From 34-65-8 sp963529855 (GTDB lineage Bacteria; Pseudomonadota; Alphaproteobacteria; Sphingomonadales; Sphingomonadaceae), in NCBI GenBank assembly GCA_963529855.1, contig CAURZK010000001.1, forward strand, positions 310,001 to 374,000: a DNA stretch of 64,000 bases, in the 5' to 3' direction. The notes beneath the pieces are model-generated. The model saw only the letters and a list, made by a program, of their open reading frames with translations, searched no databases and was not told where the DNA came from. Positions within the stretch are counted from its first letter, which is position 1, and each line of letters begins with the position of its first letter. Shown one piece after another: positions 26,231 through 34,540 of the stretch. The translations under genes and the position numbers were made by a program.

Positions 26231-27383
26231 TGCGCAGCCCCTCGGGCACCTTGCCATAGATGCGGGCGCACTGGTCGATCGCATAACGGTCAGTCATTCC
26301 CGCGATGAAATCCGCGATGCGCCGCGTACGGTGGGGGTCGTCGGCGGGCAGGTCCGCCTGCCATTCGGCGGGCAACAGCGCGGTGTCCTGTTCGTAGGCG
26401 GCGAACAGGCGGGCAACCACGTCGCGCGCGCGCTCCGCGGTCGCAAGCTGTTCGGGGTGATGGTAAAGGCGTTCGTACATGAAGCGCTTGAGCCGGCGTT
26501 CTTCCTGCGCGACCTCGGGCGAGAATGTCGCCAGCGCTCGGCCCGCATCGCGGACTTCCTCCACCGAAACAATCCCGTCAACCGCCTGCCGGGTTTGCGC
26601 GATAACGTCGTTCACCATGCGGCCGATCTGGCTGCGAACCAGTTCGCGCAGGCGCCGTTCGTAGGGTGCGCCCGGAAACTGCGCCTCCACCGCGCGCCAG
26701 CCATCGGCCACGAAATCGAGTGTCAGCAGTTCGTCCAGCTGAAGGTATCCGGCACGCAGCCCGTCGTCGATGTCATGATTATCGTAAGCGATGTCGTCGG
26801 CCAGCGCCGCCACCTGCGCTTCGAGCGAGGGATGGCGGGCAAGGTCGAGCGGATAGAACGCGTCCAGGTCCGCCAGCGCCCAGGTCGGCGCGGTTACGGG
26901 GCCGTTGTGCTTGGCCAGCCCTTCCAGCATCTCCCAGGTCAGGTTGAGGCCGTCATGGTCGCAGTAAGGGCTTTCGAGCCGCATCAGAACGCGCAGGGTA
27001 TGGGCATTGTGATCGAAACCGCCATGCCGCTCGGTCGCCTGCGCCAGCGCCTTTTCCCCGGCGTGCCCGAATGGCGGATGGCCGATGTCGTGTGCCAGGC
27101 ATAGTGCTTCGGTCAGATCCTCGTCGAGGCCGAGCGCCCGGGCGATGACGCGCCCGATCTGCGCCACTTCAAGGCTGTGGGTCAGGCGGGTGCGGTAATG
27201 GTCGCCATCGGGCGCGATGAACACCTGCGTCTTCGAACGCAATCGCCGGAACGCGATGGAATGGACGATCCGGTCGCGGTCGCGCTGGAATTCGCTGCGC
27301 GGCCCGCGCGCGCCGCTGCGGTCGACACCGAATTCGCGCCCGCGACTGGTGGCGGGATCAGCGGCGTAAGGCGCGCGGCTCAC
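26223..27383 (-). CDS. dgt: dGTP triphosphohydrolase-like HD protein
   Basis: 386 aa. HD-domain phosphohydrolase that would cleave dNTPs to nucleoside and triphosphate. Metal ligands are visible: His in TRLTHSLEVAQ, HD in CLAHDIGHPPFGHAGE and Asp in ADDIAYDNHDIDDG. FRRLRSKTQVF near residue 45 is typical. The GTG at 27383 overlaps the racemase stop as GTGA, which fixes this start over more upstream options. Confidence 0.92.
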   Translation of the reverse strand: MSRAPYAADPATSRGREFGVDRSGARGPRSEFQRDRDRIVHSIAFRRLRSKTQVFIAPDGDHYRTRLTHSLEVAQIGRVIARALGLDEDLTEALCLAHDIGHPPFGHAGEKALAQATERHGGFDHNAHTLRVLMRLESPYCDHDGLNLTWEMLEGLAKHNGPVTAPTWALADLDAFYPLDLARHPSLEAQVAALADDIAYDNHDIDDGLRAGYLQLDELLTLDFVADGWRAVEAQFPGAPYERRLRELVRSQIGRMVNDVIAQTRQAVDGIVSVEEVRDAGRALATFSPEVAQEERRLKRFMYERLYHHPEQLATAERARDVVARLFAAYEQDTALLPAEWQADLPADDPHRTRRIADFIAGMTDRYAIDQCARIYGKVPEGLRNV

Positions 27384-28078
27384 GTGCCTTCGGCCAGGAT
27401 CCAGTCGACCGCGGCCTCGCAATGGATATGCGCGGAATCGAAGATCGGCAGGACGTTGGCATCGACGTCTACAATCATGTCAAGTTCGGTGCAGGCCAGT
27501 ACAATAGCCTTGGCACCGTCCTGCTCCTTGCGGGTGATGATCGTCTTCATCACGCGTTCGGAATCGCGCGTCTTCTTGCCCAGCATCAACTCGTCGTAAA
27601 TGATCGCGTCGACCTGATCGACATAGGCCATGTCGGGCGGCAACAGGTCCACGCCATGCGCAATCAGGCGCTGACGATAAAAGCTTTCGGTCATGACGTT
27701 GCGGGTGCCGATCAGCGCGGCGCTGGTAACACCCTGAGCCTTCATGCGCTGGCCGACGCATTCGGCAATATGGATAATCTCGATCCCGACGGCCGCCTGG
27801 ACCCGGTCGTAAACGCGGTGCATCGAATTGGCGCAGATCAGCAGCGCACCGGCGCCGGCCGCTTCCAGCCGGGCCGCCGATTCGATCAGGACGGCGGCAG
27901 CGCGATCCCAGTCCGCTTCGCTCTGCAAACCCGACATTTCGCGGAAATCGAGGCTCTCGATTAGCAGAGGTGCGCTCGCCCGCGGCGAAACGCGCTTCTG
28001 TATCAGGCGGTTGATGGTTTCGTAGTAATCCGCGGTCGAGACCCAGCTCATCCCGCCGATCAACCCCAACTTGCGCAA
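27380..28078 (-). CDS. Aspartate/glutamate racemase family protein
   Basis: 232 aa. Cofactor-independent racemase fold with the two facing cysteines: C82 in LLICANSMH and C196 in LACTELDMI. LGLIGGMSWVST is the typical N-terminus of the broad-specificity YgeA/RacX group. The start is TTG at 28078 with AAGGAG six bases before it, because no ATG exists between the Shine-Dalgarno and the conserved start. Coupled to the dGTPase gene downstream. Substrate could be Asp, Glu or other amino acids. Confidence 0.9.
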   Translation of the reverse strand: MRKLGLIGGMSWVSTADYYETINRLIQKRVSPRASAPLLIESLDFREMSGLQSEADWDRAAAVLIESAARLEAAGAGALLICANSMHRVYDRVQAAVGIEIIHIAECVGQRMKAQGVTSAALIGTRNVMTESFYRQRLIAHGVDLLPPDMAYVDQVDAIIYDELMLGKKTRDSERVMKTIITRKEQDGAKAIVLACTELDMIVDVDANVLPIFDSAHIHCEAAVDWILAEGT

Positions 28079-28084
28079 TGCCTG

Positions 28085-28090
28085 CTCCTT
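28085..28090 (-). promoter_or_regulatory. Strong Shine-Dalgarno that fixes a TTG start
   Basis: AAGGAG with a 6-base spacer to the TTG at 28078. It decides the start of the racemase gene, where the open frame extends some 300 bases further upstream through unrelated sequence. Confidence 0.75.
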
Positions 28091-28142
28091 CCGGTCCTCG
28101 ACTGGGGCAGCGCCTAGCCCAGAGACTGCCGCCACGCCACCC

Positions 28143-29105
28143 CTATGGCCGGGCTGGCCGGAGTACGTGTTCGGCCAGCCATCCGCGCAGATCGGCCACG
28201 CTGCGGGCGGGCGCTTCCTCCATCGGCAGGTGGCCCACCCCCGGATAGCTGGCGATCGTCGCATCGGGCAGATGCGCCATGAACCATCCGGCTGCCTCGT
28301 AGGGGACAATCGTATCTTCCTGTCCCCACATGACCAGTGTCGGCACGCGGATCGCGCGCACCTGTTCCGGCGTGAACGGCTGGCGCGGCTGGGTGAAACG
28401 GGCAATCATCGCGTCACGGTTGCCCGGATAGCGAGCGAGTTCCCAGTAACGGTCGACTGCCTTGGGGGTGACGACGGCCTGATTGCTGACACTCTGCGAA
28501 AGGCTCCGCTCCACCAGCGCGCGCGGTGTTATCTCCCTGGCCAGCTGATTGATCCCCGGTTTTGCAGCGAGGGCAAAGGCCAGGTTGCCGCCCCCCTTGC
28601 GCTCCACCGGCGCGCCGCTGGCATCGATCAGGACAAGACCGAGCAGCCGGTCGGGATGGGCCATGGCATAGCGCGCGGCGACCATCCCGCCCATCGAATT
28701 GCCCGCAAGCACGAAACGGCCGATCCCGAGTGCATCAGCAACTTCCCCTACATCCGCGGCGAAGGCCGCTGGCGACAGGTCGCCATCGCGCGCAGGGCCC
28801 GTCAGCCCGTGGCCGATCTGGTCGTAGCGGACGACACGGTAATCGCCGCGCAGATCCTCGACCCACGGCTGCCAGGTGTGCAGATCGGCATTGGAACCGT
28901 GCAGCAGCATGATGACGGGCGCGCCGCGCGGCCCCTCATCGCGCAGATGAATGCGCTGGCCATCCGGCAGCACGATCACTTGCGATGGCGGCGTGCCGTA
29001 CTTGGCCATCATTTCGTCCGGATCGGTGTCGGGTGTCCGGGCGAGGAAGAAGACGAGGATGGCAATCGCGGCGAGAACCGCGAAGATCTTTGCCGCCCGC
29101 TTCAT
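28143..29105 (-). CDS. Membrane-anchored alpha/beta hydrolase
   Basis: 320 aa. One N-terminal hydrophobic helix (AAKIFAVLAAIAILVFFLA) anchors it or acts as signal. Alpha/beta-hydrolase features: oxyanion region MLLHGSNAD, nucleophile Ser in AGNSMGGM (about 136), acid region in GQEDTIVP and His in YPGVGHLPMEE (about 290). Starts with ATGA over the stop of the diheme cytochrome gene, so it belongs to that operon and probably acts in the periplasm on a product or ester linked to it. Substrate unknown. Confidence 0.85.
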   Translation of the reverse strand: MKRAAKIFAVLAAIAILVFFLARTPDTDPDEMMAKYGTPPSQVIVLPDGQRIHLRDEGPRGAPVIMLLHGSNADLHTWQPWVEDLRGDYRVVRYDQIGHGLTGPARDGDLSPAAFAADVGEVADALGIGRFVLAGNSMGGMVAARYAMAHPDRLLGLVLIDASGAPVERKGGGNLAFALAAKPGINQLAREITPRALVERSLSQSVSNQAVVTPKAVDRYWELARYPGNRDAMIARFTQPRQPFTPEQVRAIRVPTLVMWGQEDTIVPYEAAGWFMAHLPDATIASYPGVGHLPMEEAPARSVADLRGWLAEHVLRPARP

Positions 29106-30115
29106 TGCTCCATTTCCGCGATCCACCTGCGGACGGCCTCGACCCCTTCGGCATCGACCGTCGACTTGCCCAGTTCGGGCATGGCGACGCCCGGTTCGGC
29201 GCTCGCCATGCGGTGCACCATGATCGACTGGTCGGGCTTGCCCGGTACCACGCCGAACAACAGATCCCCCGCCCCGCGCCCGGCAGCAACGGGCCGCTTC
29301 ATCACGCCCAGCGCCGCGCGATCCTGCTGCTCCCATCGCAGATCGAGCCCGCTGTTTGACGCCATGGCGCCGGGCCGGTGGCAATGCGCGCAATTTACAT
29401 CGAGATAGGCGCGAGCGGCCATCTCAGCCGGCTGGCCCGTACGCCTTTCCCATACAGGCAGCGCGTCGGCGCCCGAGGGTACGGTGTCAAGCCGGCCCGA
29501 TGCGACTTCCCGCGCCAGCCAGTCGCGCGACAGGTTGCGCGCTTTCGGCCCGATCGGGACCACCGAACCGTTCAGCCCATGGCATTCCTTGCACTGGTTC
29601 TTGTTCGGCACGCGGTAACTTATCGTCTGGCCATTGGGCGTCGCTACCGGGACGCGCGCTCCGGCAAGAGCGAGCGTCGCTTCGGTCTGCGCCTCGTTCC
29701 ACAGATAGGGCAACGCAACCCATCCTTCCCCCCTGTGCAGCAGGACGCGCGTTTCGATCAGCCGCCGGTCCGCGCCCTCGCCGAATGCGAAGGTCTTGAT
29801 CAACGCACCGCCAACCGGGATGCGCAAAAGATCCGGGCCGTTCGCCTCCATCCGTGCGCCAGCGGGCAGATAAACGAAGCGCAGCTTGTCAGCGCCATCG
29901 GAATAGAGCGGCGTATTGAGCCGATACGGTACCACCCCCGCTGCCGGCACCTGCCTTGCACCATCGGAGAAGAACCCGAATTCGGACAAGGCGCGCGGCA
30001 TGGCGTCGCCTGCCACCAGCGCCGCATCGACGCCCGCCGGATCGGCGGCCCGCGTTGTTACCGTGCCGGCCAGCGCGAGCGCGGCGGCCAGAAGGATTGC
30101 GGTGCCGCGCCTCAC
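29102..30115 (-). CDS. SO2930/HNE_0200-family diheme c-type cytochrome
   Basis: 337 aa. Signal peptide (VRRGTAILLAAALALAGTVTTRA), then a family-specific N-terminal domain (FFSDGARQVPAAGVVPYRLNTPLYSDGADKLRF) and two heme-binding motifs, CKECH at 175-179 and CAHCH at 242-246. From memory this is the TIGR03806 family, nearly always paired with a TIGR03805 beta-helix protein, as here. Role unknown; probably periplasmic electron transfer. GTG start at 30115 overlaps the beta-helix gene by GTGA. Confidence 0.85.
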   Translation of the reverse strand: MRRGTAILLAAALALAGTVTTRAADPAGVDAALVAGDAMPRALSEFGFFSDGARQVPAAGVVPYRLNTPLYSDGADKLRFVYLPAGARMEANGPDLLRIPVGGALIKTFAFGEGADRRLIETRVLLHRGEGWVALPYLWNEAQTEATLALAGARVPVATPNGQTISYRVPNKNQCKECHGLNGSVVPIGPKARNLSRDWLAREVASGRLDTVPSGADALPVWERRTGQPAEMAARAYLDVNCAHCHRPGAMASNSGLDLRWEQQDRAALGVMKRPVAAGRGAGDLLFGVVPGKPDQSIMVHRMASAEPGVAMPELGKSTVDAEGVEAVRRWIAEMEQ

Positions 30116-31317
30116 TTCAGCCGCGCCTCCAGTTCCGCGGGGGCACCGATGCCATCCGCCGCCCATGTCCCGGCCGGTTCAGGGACTGCCAGTGGTCCGG
30201 GTTGCGCTGCGCTGATCGGCTGGGCTGCATCGGTCAGATTGAGCGACCAGCCAGTGACGCCGGGGGCAACGCGCAGTCCATTGCCTTCCTCCGCTACCCC
30301 GTCCCACATGACGGGCGGCAAAGCTCCTCCGAAAGCCGCCAGCAACTGCTCCTTACCGTCGATCTGCGGATCGTCGCCGCCCCGGCCGAACACGTTGCGC
30401 CCGATCACGACGTTGCGCGCATTGGGGTTGTAACGCTCATCCTCGAACGGTTGGGTATAGGCGATCACCATCACGTGCGCGGTTGGGTTGTTTTCGAATA
30501 CGTTGTTTTCGACCAGCACCCTGTCGTTGGCCATGACCAGCACCCCGGTGCCGCGCCGCACACTGGCGACGATGTTACCAGGGGGGGCAAAGTTCGGCGT
30601 GTCATTGGCGACAACCAGATTGTTGCGCACGATCACGTTGCCGCCGCCCATAACCGGCAGGTTCGGCAGGTCGAACACCAGGATGCCGCCTGTATTTCGG
30701 GTGGCGATGTTGTTTTCGACCAGCGCATCGCGACTGTTTTCAATCTCGATCCCGGCGACGTTCGCCTCCGCGATGGAATTGCGTACCGTGATCTGCCTGC
30801 TCTGGCCGACGTAGATCCCCGCGTCCGATGCTCCGGATACCTGGACCCCATCGATCAGCACGCCGGTGCTTTCAACCGGATAGATGGCGTAGGCGCCATT
30901 TGCGGCGTCCGGCCCCTTGGTCCAGCGCACCCGCACGCGGTGATAGACGATCATGTCAGCGCCCTTGGACTTGACCCCGTCACCCTTGGGATTTTCCATC
31001 GCGAAATCGCGCAAGGTCACATTGTCGCTCGTGACCAGCAGCCCTTCGCCCGATCCCTGTTGCCCGGTGAAATCGAGCACCGTTTCGTCCATCCCAGCGC
31101 CGCGCACGGTCACGCCGGGAACATCAAGGCTGAGCCCATCGGTCAGCACGAAGCGCCCTTCGCCCAGCACGATCTCGTCGCCGGGGGCGGCGAGGATCAA
31201 CGCCTCCTGCAACCGTTCCTGCGCGCCTTCGCCAGCCGCGACCGTGTGGGTCGCAGCCGCGAGTGGCGCGGCAATGGCAGCCAGCGCAGTTGCACCGATC
31301 GTGAACAGTCTCGACAT
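30112..31317 (-). CDS. Parallel beta-helix repeat protein (TIGR03805 type)
   Basis: 401 aa, exported (signal MSRLFTIGATALAAIAAPLAAA). Repeats of about 22-24 residues such as GIYVGQSRQITVRNS, GIEIENSRDALVENN and GVLVMANDRVLVENN predict a right-handed beta-helix like polysaccharide lyases. A glycan-binding or lyase role is plausible but no catalytic set is evident. First gene of a three-gene coupled operon with the diheme cytochrome and the hydrolase. Divergent from the DUF2147 gene across 110 bases that should hold the promoter. Confidence 0.87.
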   Translation of the reverse strand: MSRLFTIGATALAAIAAPLAAATHTVAAGEGAQERLQEALILAAPGDEIVLGEGRFVLTDGLSLDVPGVTVRGAGMDETVLDFTGQQGSGEGLLVTSDNVTLRDFAMENPKGDGVKSKGADMIVYHRVRVRWTKGPDAANGAYAIYPVESTGVLIDGVQVSGASDAGIYVGQSRQITVRNSIAEANVAGIEIENSRDALVENNIATRNTGGILVFDLPNLPVMGGGNVIVRNNLVVANDTPNFAPPGNIVASVRRGTGVLVMANDRVLVENNVFENNPTAHVMVIAYTQPFEDERYNPNARNVVIGRNVFGRGGDDPQIDGKEQLLAAFGGALPPVMWDGVAEEGNGLRVAPGVTGWSLNLTDAAQPISAAQPGPLAVPEPAGTWAADGIGAPAELEARLK

Positions 31318-31427
31318 CCCGCTCTCCCTTTGCGTTGTATTGTGCGGTAAAATGTACGCCGAACCAAGTGGCGTTTGGCAACGAATCGCACTTGGCCGGG
31401 TCGCCTTGGCAAGATGGGGAATGATCG

Positions 31428-31841
31428 ATGCGCCGTGCGATCCTTATACCGCTCTTCATGCTGGCCACGACCGCTGCCCCGGCGGCTGCGGAACCGACGA
31501 GTATCGAGGGCAACTGGCAAACGGAGGACGGCAAGGCCGTCGTCAGGTTTGCCCAGTGCGGGCAGGCGATATGTGGCCGGATCGTCCGCTTGCTGACACC
31601 GCAGCCGCCCGAAGGTGCGCACGACGTAAAAAATCCCGAACCGGGGCTGCGGACGCGCGGTCTGCTCGGTTTGCGGGTGTTCTGGGCGCTCATACCCTCT
31701 GGCGAGCGGTATGAAGGCGAGGGCTACAGCCCCAGCAGGGGTCGTTACTTCGATGCCCAGGTGTGGCGCGACGGCAATCGGGTGCGGGTAAAGGGCTGCG
31801 TCAAACTGATCTGCCAGACCCAGACGCTGACGCCCGCCTGA
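31428..31841 (+). CDS. DUF2147 periplasmic protein
   Basis: 137 aa with signal peptide MRRAILIPLFMLATTAAPAAA. The DUF2147 pattern is clear: IEGNWQTEDGKAVVRFAQCGQAICGRIV, then YEGEGYSPSRGRYFDAQVW and VKGCVKLICQTQ. A small lipocalin-like barrel is expected, with C in CGQAICG possibly disulphide bonded in the periplasm. Function unknown. GGGGA seven bases upstream supports the ATG at 31428 rather than 31421. Divergent from the beta-helix operon. Confidence 0.88.
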   Translation: MRRAILIPLFMLATTAAPAAAEPTSIEGNWQTEDGKAVVRFAQCGQAICGRIVRLLTPQPPEGAHDVKNPEPGLRTRGLLGLRVFWALIPSGERYEGEGYSPSRGRYFDAQVWRDGNRVRVKGCVKLICQTQTLTPA

Positions 31842-31896
31842 CCCTTAGCCATCACCTCGTCGCGAGGGGCGCCCGGTTGGCAGCGTCAACACCGAA

Positions 31897-31904
31897 TTAA
31901 CCAT
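31897..31904 (+). promoter_or_regulatory. CtrA-type half-site upstream of sciP
   Basis: TTAACCAT, followed eight bases after its TTAA by ATTA, resembles one half of the CtrA box TTAA-N7-TTAA with the second half degenerate and shifted by one base. It lies about 80 bases before the sciP-like start codon. In Caulobacter CtrA activates sciP. Confidence 0.35.
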
Positions 31905-31978
31905 CGCCATTAGGCCGCCATAAACTCTTTCGGCCAATTCTCGGTCTTGCAGGGGGGCCAAACACAGGAGCAACCCCC

Positions 31979-32230
31979 ATGCCCCATTCCGACAAGACCG
32001 CAGACAGCCGACTGGTTCGCGCCGGTCTGCCCGTTACCCACGACATTCACTGGTCGCTCGCCCGCAAGCAGGACGTCGTGCGCGCTGTGCGCGACAAGCT
32101 GATCAGCTTCGACGAGGCGCGCTGGCGCTACCTGCTCAGCCGCCACGAGTTCGAAAGCTGGGAACGTACTGTCGATCGGCATTCCCCCGCCGAGCGGCCG
32201 GCTGCGGAGCGACAGCTCGAACCGAGTTGA
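31979..32230 (+). CDS. sciP: SciP-like CtrA inhibitor (DUF1153)
   Basis: 83 aa. The core HWSLARKQDVVRAVRDKLISFDEARWRY...HEFESWERTVDRH matches the DUF1153 helix-turn-helix of SciP (WVIRRKAEVVAAV...SWQRAIDRYG in Caulobacter). SciP binds CtrA or its promoters late in the cell cycle to block CtrA-driven transcription. Termini differ: both ends here are longer and divergent, so it may be a paralogue with another target. AGGAG eight bases before the ATG. Alone, with a CtrA-like half-site upstream. Confidence 0.75.
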   Translation: MPHSDKTADSRLVRAGLPVTHDIHWSLARKQDVVRAVRDKLISFDEARWRYLLSRHEFESWERTVDRHSPAERPAAERQLEPS

Positions 32231-32333
32231 GGCCGCGGTTGGCCTCGCACCCGGCAAGTCCGCCCGCTTTCTGCGTCGGCCCTCACCCCCTGCCAGGGTC
32301 AGCGCGCGAAAGCTGGGCGGCTTGCACCGGCGA

Positions 32334-33683
32334 TCACTTCTTTTCCGCCGCCTTCTTCTTTTTCATCGTATCGTGAAAACGGTCTGCCCAGCCGGGTTTC
32401 ACCAGCTGTTCGGCACGGACCATGCGCAGTTCGCCATCGGCGACGTCCCGGCTGACCGCGCTGCCGGCGGCCACGATTGCATCGGCCCCGATGCGCACGG
32501 GTGCGATCAGCGCGCTGTTCGATCCGATGAACGCGCGCGGGCCGATCACGGTCTTGTACTTGAAATACCCATCATAATTGCAGGTGATCGTGCCCGCTCC
32601 GATATTGGCGCCCGCCCCGACCTCGGCATCACCCAGGTAGGTCAGGTGATTGGCTTTCGCCCCTTCGCCCAGCGTTGCTTTCTTCATTTCGACGAAGTTG
32701 CCGACCTTGGCGCCGCGCTCCATCACTGCGCCCGGGCGCAGGCGGGCATAGGGGCCGACTTCGCAGCCCTCTCCGACGCGCGCACCTTCCAGGTGGCTGA
32801 AAGCCCGGATTGTCGCGCCACGGGCGATCACCACCCCGGGGCCGAACACCACGTTGGGTTCGACCAGCACGTCGGGCGCGATCTCGGTATCGTAGCTGAA
32901 GAAAACCGTTTCCGGCGCCTTCAGCGTGACGCCCGCTTCCATCGCTTCGGTGCGTTTCAGTTCCTGCCACTGGCGTTCGGCCAGAGCCAGTTCGGCGCGG
33001 CTGTTGATGCCCTGTACCTCGGCTTCGCCAGTTTCCTCGACCACGACCCGCAGTCCTTCGGCAATGGCGTTGGTGGCCACGTCCGGCAGATAGTATTCTC
33101 CCTGCGCGTTATCGTTGCCGACAGATTCGAGCAGGCGCCACAAGTCGTCGCTGTGGGCGATCAGCACGCCTGAATTGCACAGGTCGACCCGCCGTTCAGC
33201 CTCGGTTGCGTCCTTGAATTCGACCATTTTGGCGACCGTGCCATCGGCATCGGCAATGATCCGACCGTAGGCCAAGGGGTCCGCGGGCCGGAACCCCAGC
33301 ACCGCCACACGTGCATCTGTTTCGAGTCTTGCCGCAAGGCGGCGCACGGTGTCGCCTTTCAACATCGGGCAATCGCCAAAGCAGATCATCACCAGGCCGG
33401 AAAAGTCAGCCAGCGCAGCCCTGGCCTGGAGCGCGGCATGGGCCGTGCCGAGTTGCGGTTCCTGCAAAGCCACTGCCGCGCCATGATGCGCCAACGCGCG
33501 TTCCAGTTGCTCATGCCGGTCCCCCGCCACGACCACCGTGCGCGCGGGAGCAAGCTGCGCCAGGCTGGCCAGCAGGTGTTCGATCATCGGTCGCCCGGCG
33601 ATCGGGTGGAGAACCTTGTGCAGGTCCGATTTCATGCGGGTGCCCTTGCCCGCGGCAAGGATGACAACGGCGAGTTCGTTCAT
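32334..33683 (-). CDS. glmU: Bifunctional GlmU
   Basis: 449 aa. The N-terminal uridyltransferase begins VVILAAGKGTRMKSDLHKVLHPIAG; the C-terminal left-handed beta-helix acetyltransferase shows hexapeptide repeats and KANHLTYLGDAEVGAGANIGAGTI. Makes UDP-GlcNAc from glucosamine-1-phosphate for murein and LPS. The Lys-rich tail (KKKKAAEKK) is common. MNELAV at 33683 is preferred over four added residues from 33695. Divergent from gph. Confidence 0.97.
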   Translation of the reverse strand: MNELAVVILAAGKGTRMKSDLHKVLHPIAGRPMIEHLLASLAQLAPARTVVVAGDRHEQLERALAHHGAAVALQEPQLGTAHAALQARAALADFSGLVMICFGDCPMLKGDTVRRLAARLETDARVAVLGFRPADPLAYGRIIADADGTVAKMVEFKDATEAERRVDLCNSGVLIAHSDDLWRLLESVGNDNAQGEYYLPDVATNAIAEGLRVVVEETGEAEVQGINSRAELALAERQWQELKRTEAMEAGVTLKAPETVFFSYDTEIAPDVLVEPNVVFGPGVVIARGATIRAFSHLEGARVGEGCEVGPYARLRPGAVMERGAKVGNFVEMKKATLGEGAKANHLTYLGDAEVGAGANIGAGTITCNYDGYFKYKTVIGPRAFIGSNSALIAPVRIGADAIVAAGSAVSRDVADGELRMVRAEQLVKPGWADRFHDTMKKKKAAEKK

Positions 33684-33745
33684 GGCCCGGCCCATGCCAG
33701 CAAATGCTTGCGACTTGAAGAAACATCCGCCACCGCTGCCCCCGC

Positions 33746-34414
33746 ATGGCGAATTTCCCTTTCGACATCGTCGGGTTCGACCTTGACGGTACGCTGCTCG
33801 AAACGCACGAGGATCTCGGTACTGCGGTCAATCATGCGTTGACTATCGGCGGCTTTGCAAAGGTGGCGGTCGAAAGTGCCAAGGACCTGATCGGGGGCGG
33901 CGCCAAGGTCATGCTGGAACGCGCCATCGCCGCGCAGGGCGGGATCGACGAGGCGCGGTTTCGCGAACTCTACAAGGAAATGCTCGCCTTCTACGGCAAG
34001 AACTACGCCGTCCACACTCGCCCATATCCCGGCGCGATCGAGGCGCTCGATGCATTGCACGACCGCGGCGTCAGGGTGGCGGTGATCACCAACAAGTTCG
34101 AGGAATTCGCCAAGGGCGTGCTGTCCAGCCTCGACCTGATCGAGCGGTTCGACTGCGTGATCGGCGGCGACACCATGGGCAAGGGGCGTGCCAAGCCCGC
34201 GCCCGATCCCATCCTCAAGGCGCGCGAAAACTGCGGCGGCGGCAGGTTCGTATATGTCGGCGACAGCACCTACGACATGCGTGCCGCGCGCGCGGCGGGG
34301 GTTCCCGTCGTTGCAGCCTGTTATGGCTATTGCGACGCCACGCCCGAAGAACTGGGCGCGGATGCGACTATCGATTCGTTGCATGACTTGATAACGACCC
34401 TGCAACGACTCTAG
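33746..34414 (+). CDS. gph: HAD phosphatase, phosphoglycolate phosphatase type
   Basis: 222 aa. HAD motifs: DLDGTLLET (nucleophile Asp near 13), VITNK (motif II), K in GKGRAKPAPDP (motif III) and YVGDSTYDMRAARAAGV (motif IV). Clears 2-phosphoglycolate formed in DNA repair or oxygenation. Frequent neighbour of glmU and glmS in this group. Specific substrate inferred from family only. Confidence 0.88.
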   Translation: MANFPFDIVGFDLDGTLLETHEDLGTAVNHALTIGGFAKVAVESAKDLIGGGAKVMLERAIAAQGGIDEARFRELYKEMLAFYGKNYAVHTRPYPGAIEALDALHDRGVRVAVITNKFEEFAKGVLSSLDLIERFDCVIGGDTMGKGRAKPAPDPILKARENCGGGRFVYVGDSTYDMRAARAAGVPVVAACYGYCDATPEELGADATIDSLHDLITTLQRL

Positions 34415-34495
34415 CATCGTTCGACCCTACGGATTGCTCCACTGGCGAATGTGCGGTTGCATGGCGCGCGCGCTTCTGCCAACCGGCTCCCAGAT

Positions 34496-34509
34496 TTACG
34501 CAAACGTAA
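34496..34509 (+). promoter_or_regulatory. Inverted repeat TTACG-N4-CGTAA upstream of an SDR gene
   Basis: TTACGCAAACGTAA lies 32 bases before the SDR start codon. It recalls, from memory, the operators of MerR-type LiuR or TetR-type regulators of acyl-CoA catabolism genes in proteobacteria. It fits an SDR resembling beta-oxidation enzymes, but the regulator is not in the window. Confidence 0.4.
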
Positions 34510-34540
34510 GGCCGCCCAGCGCGGCGAGAGGAGACTTCCC

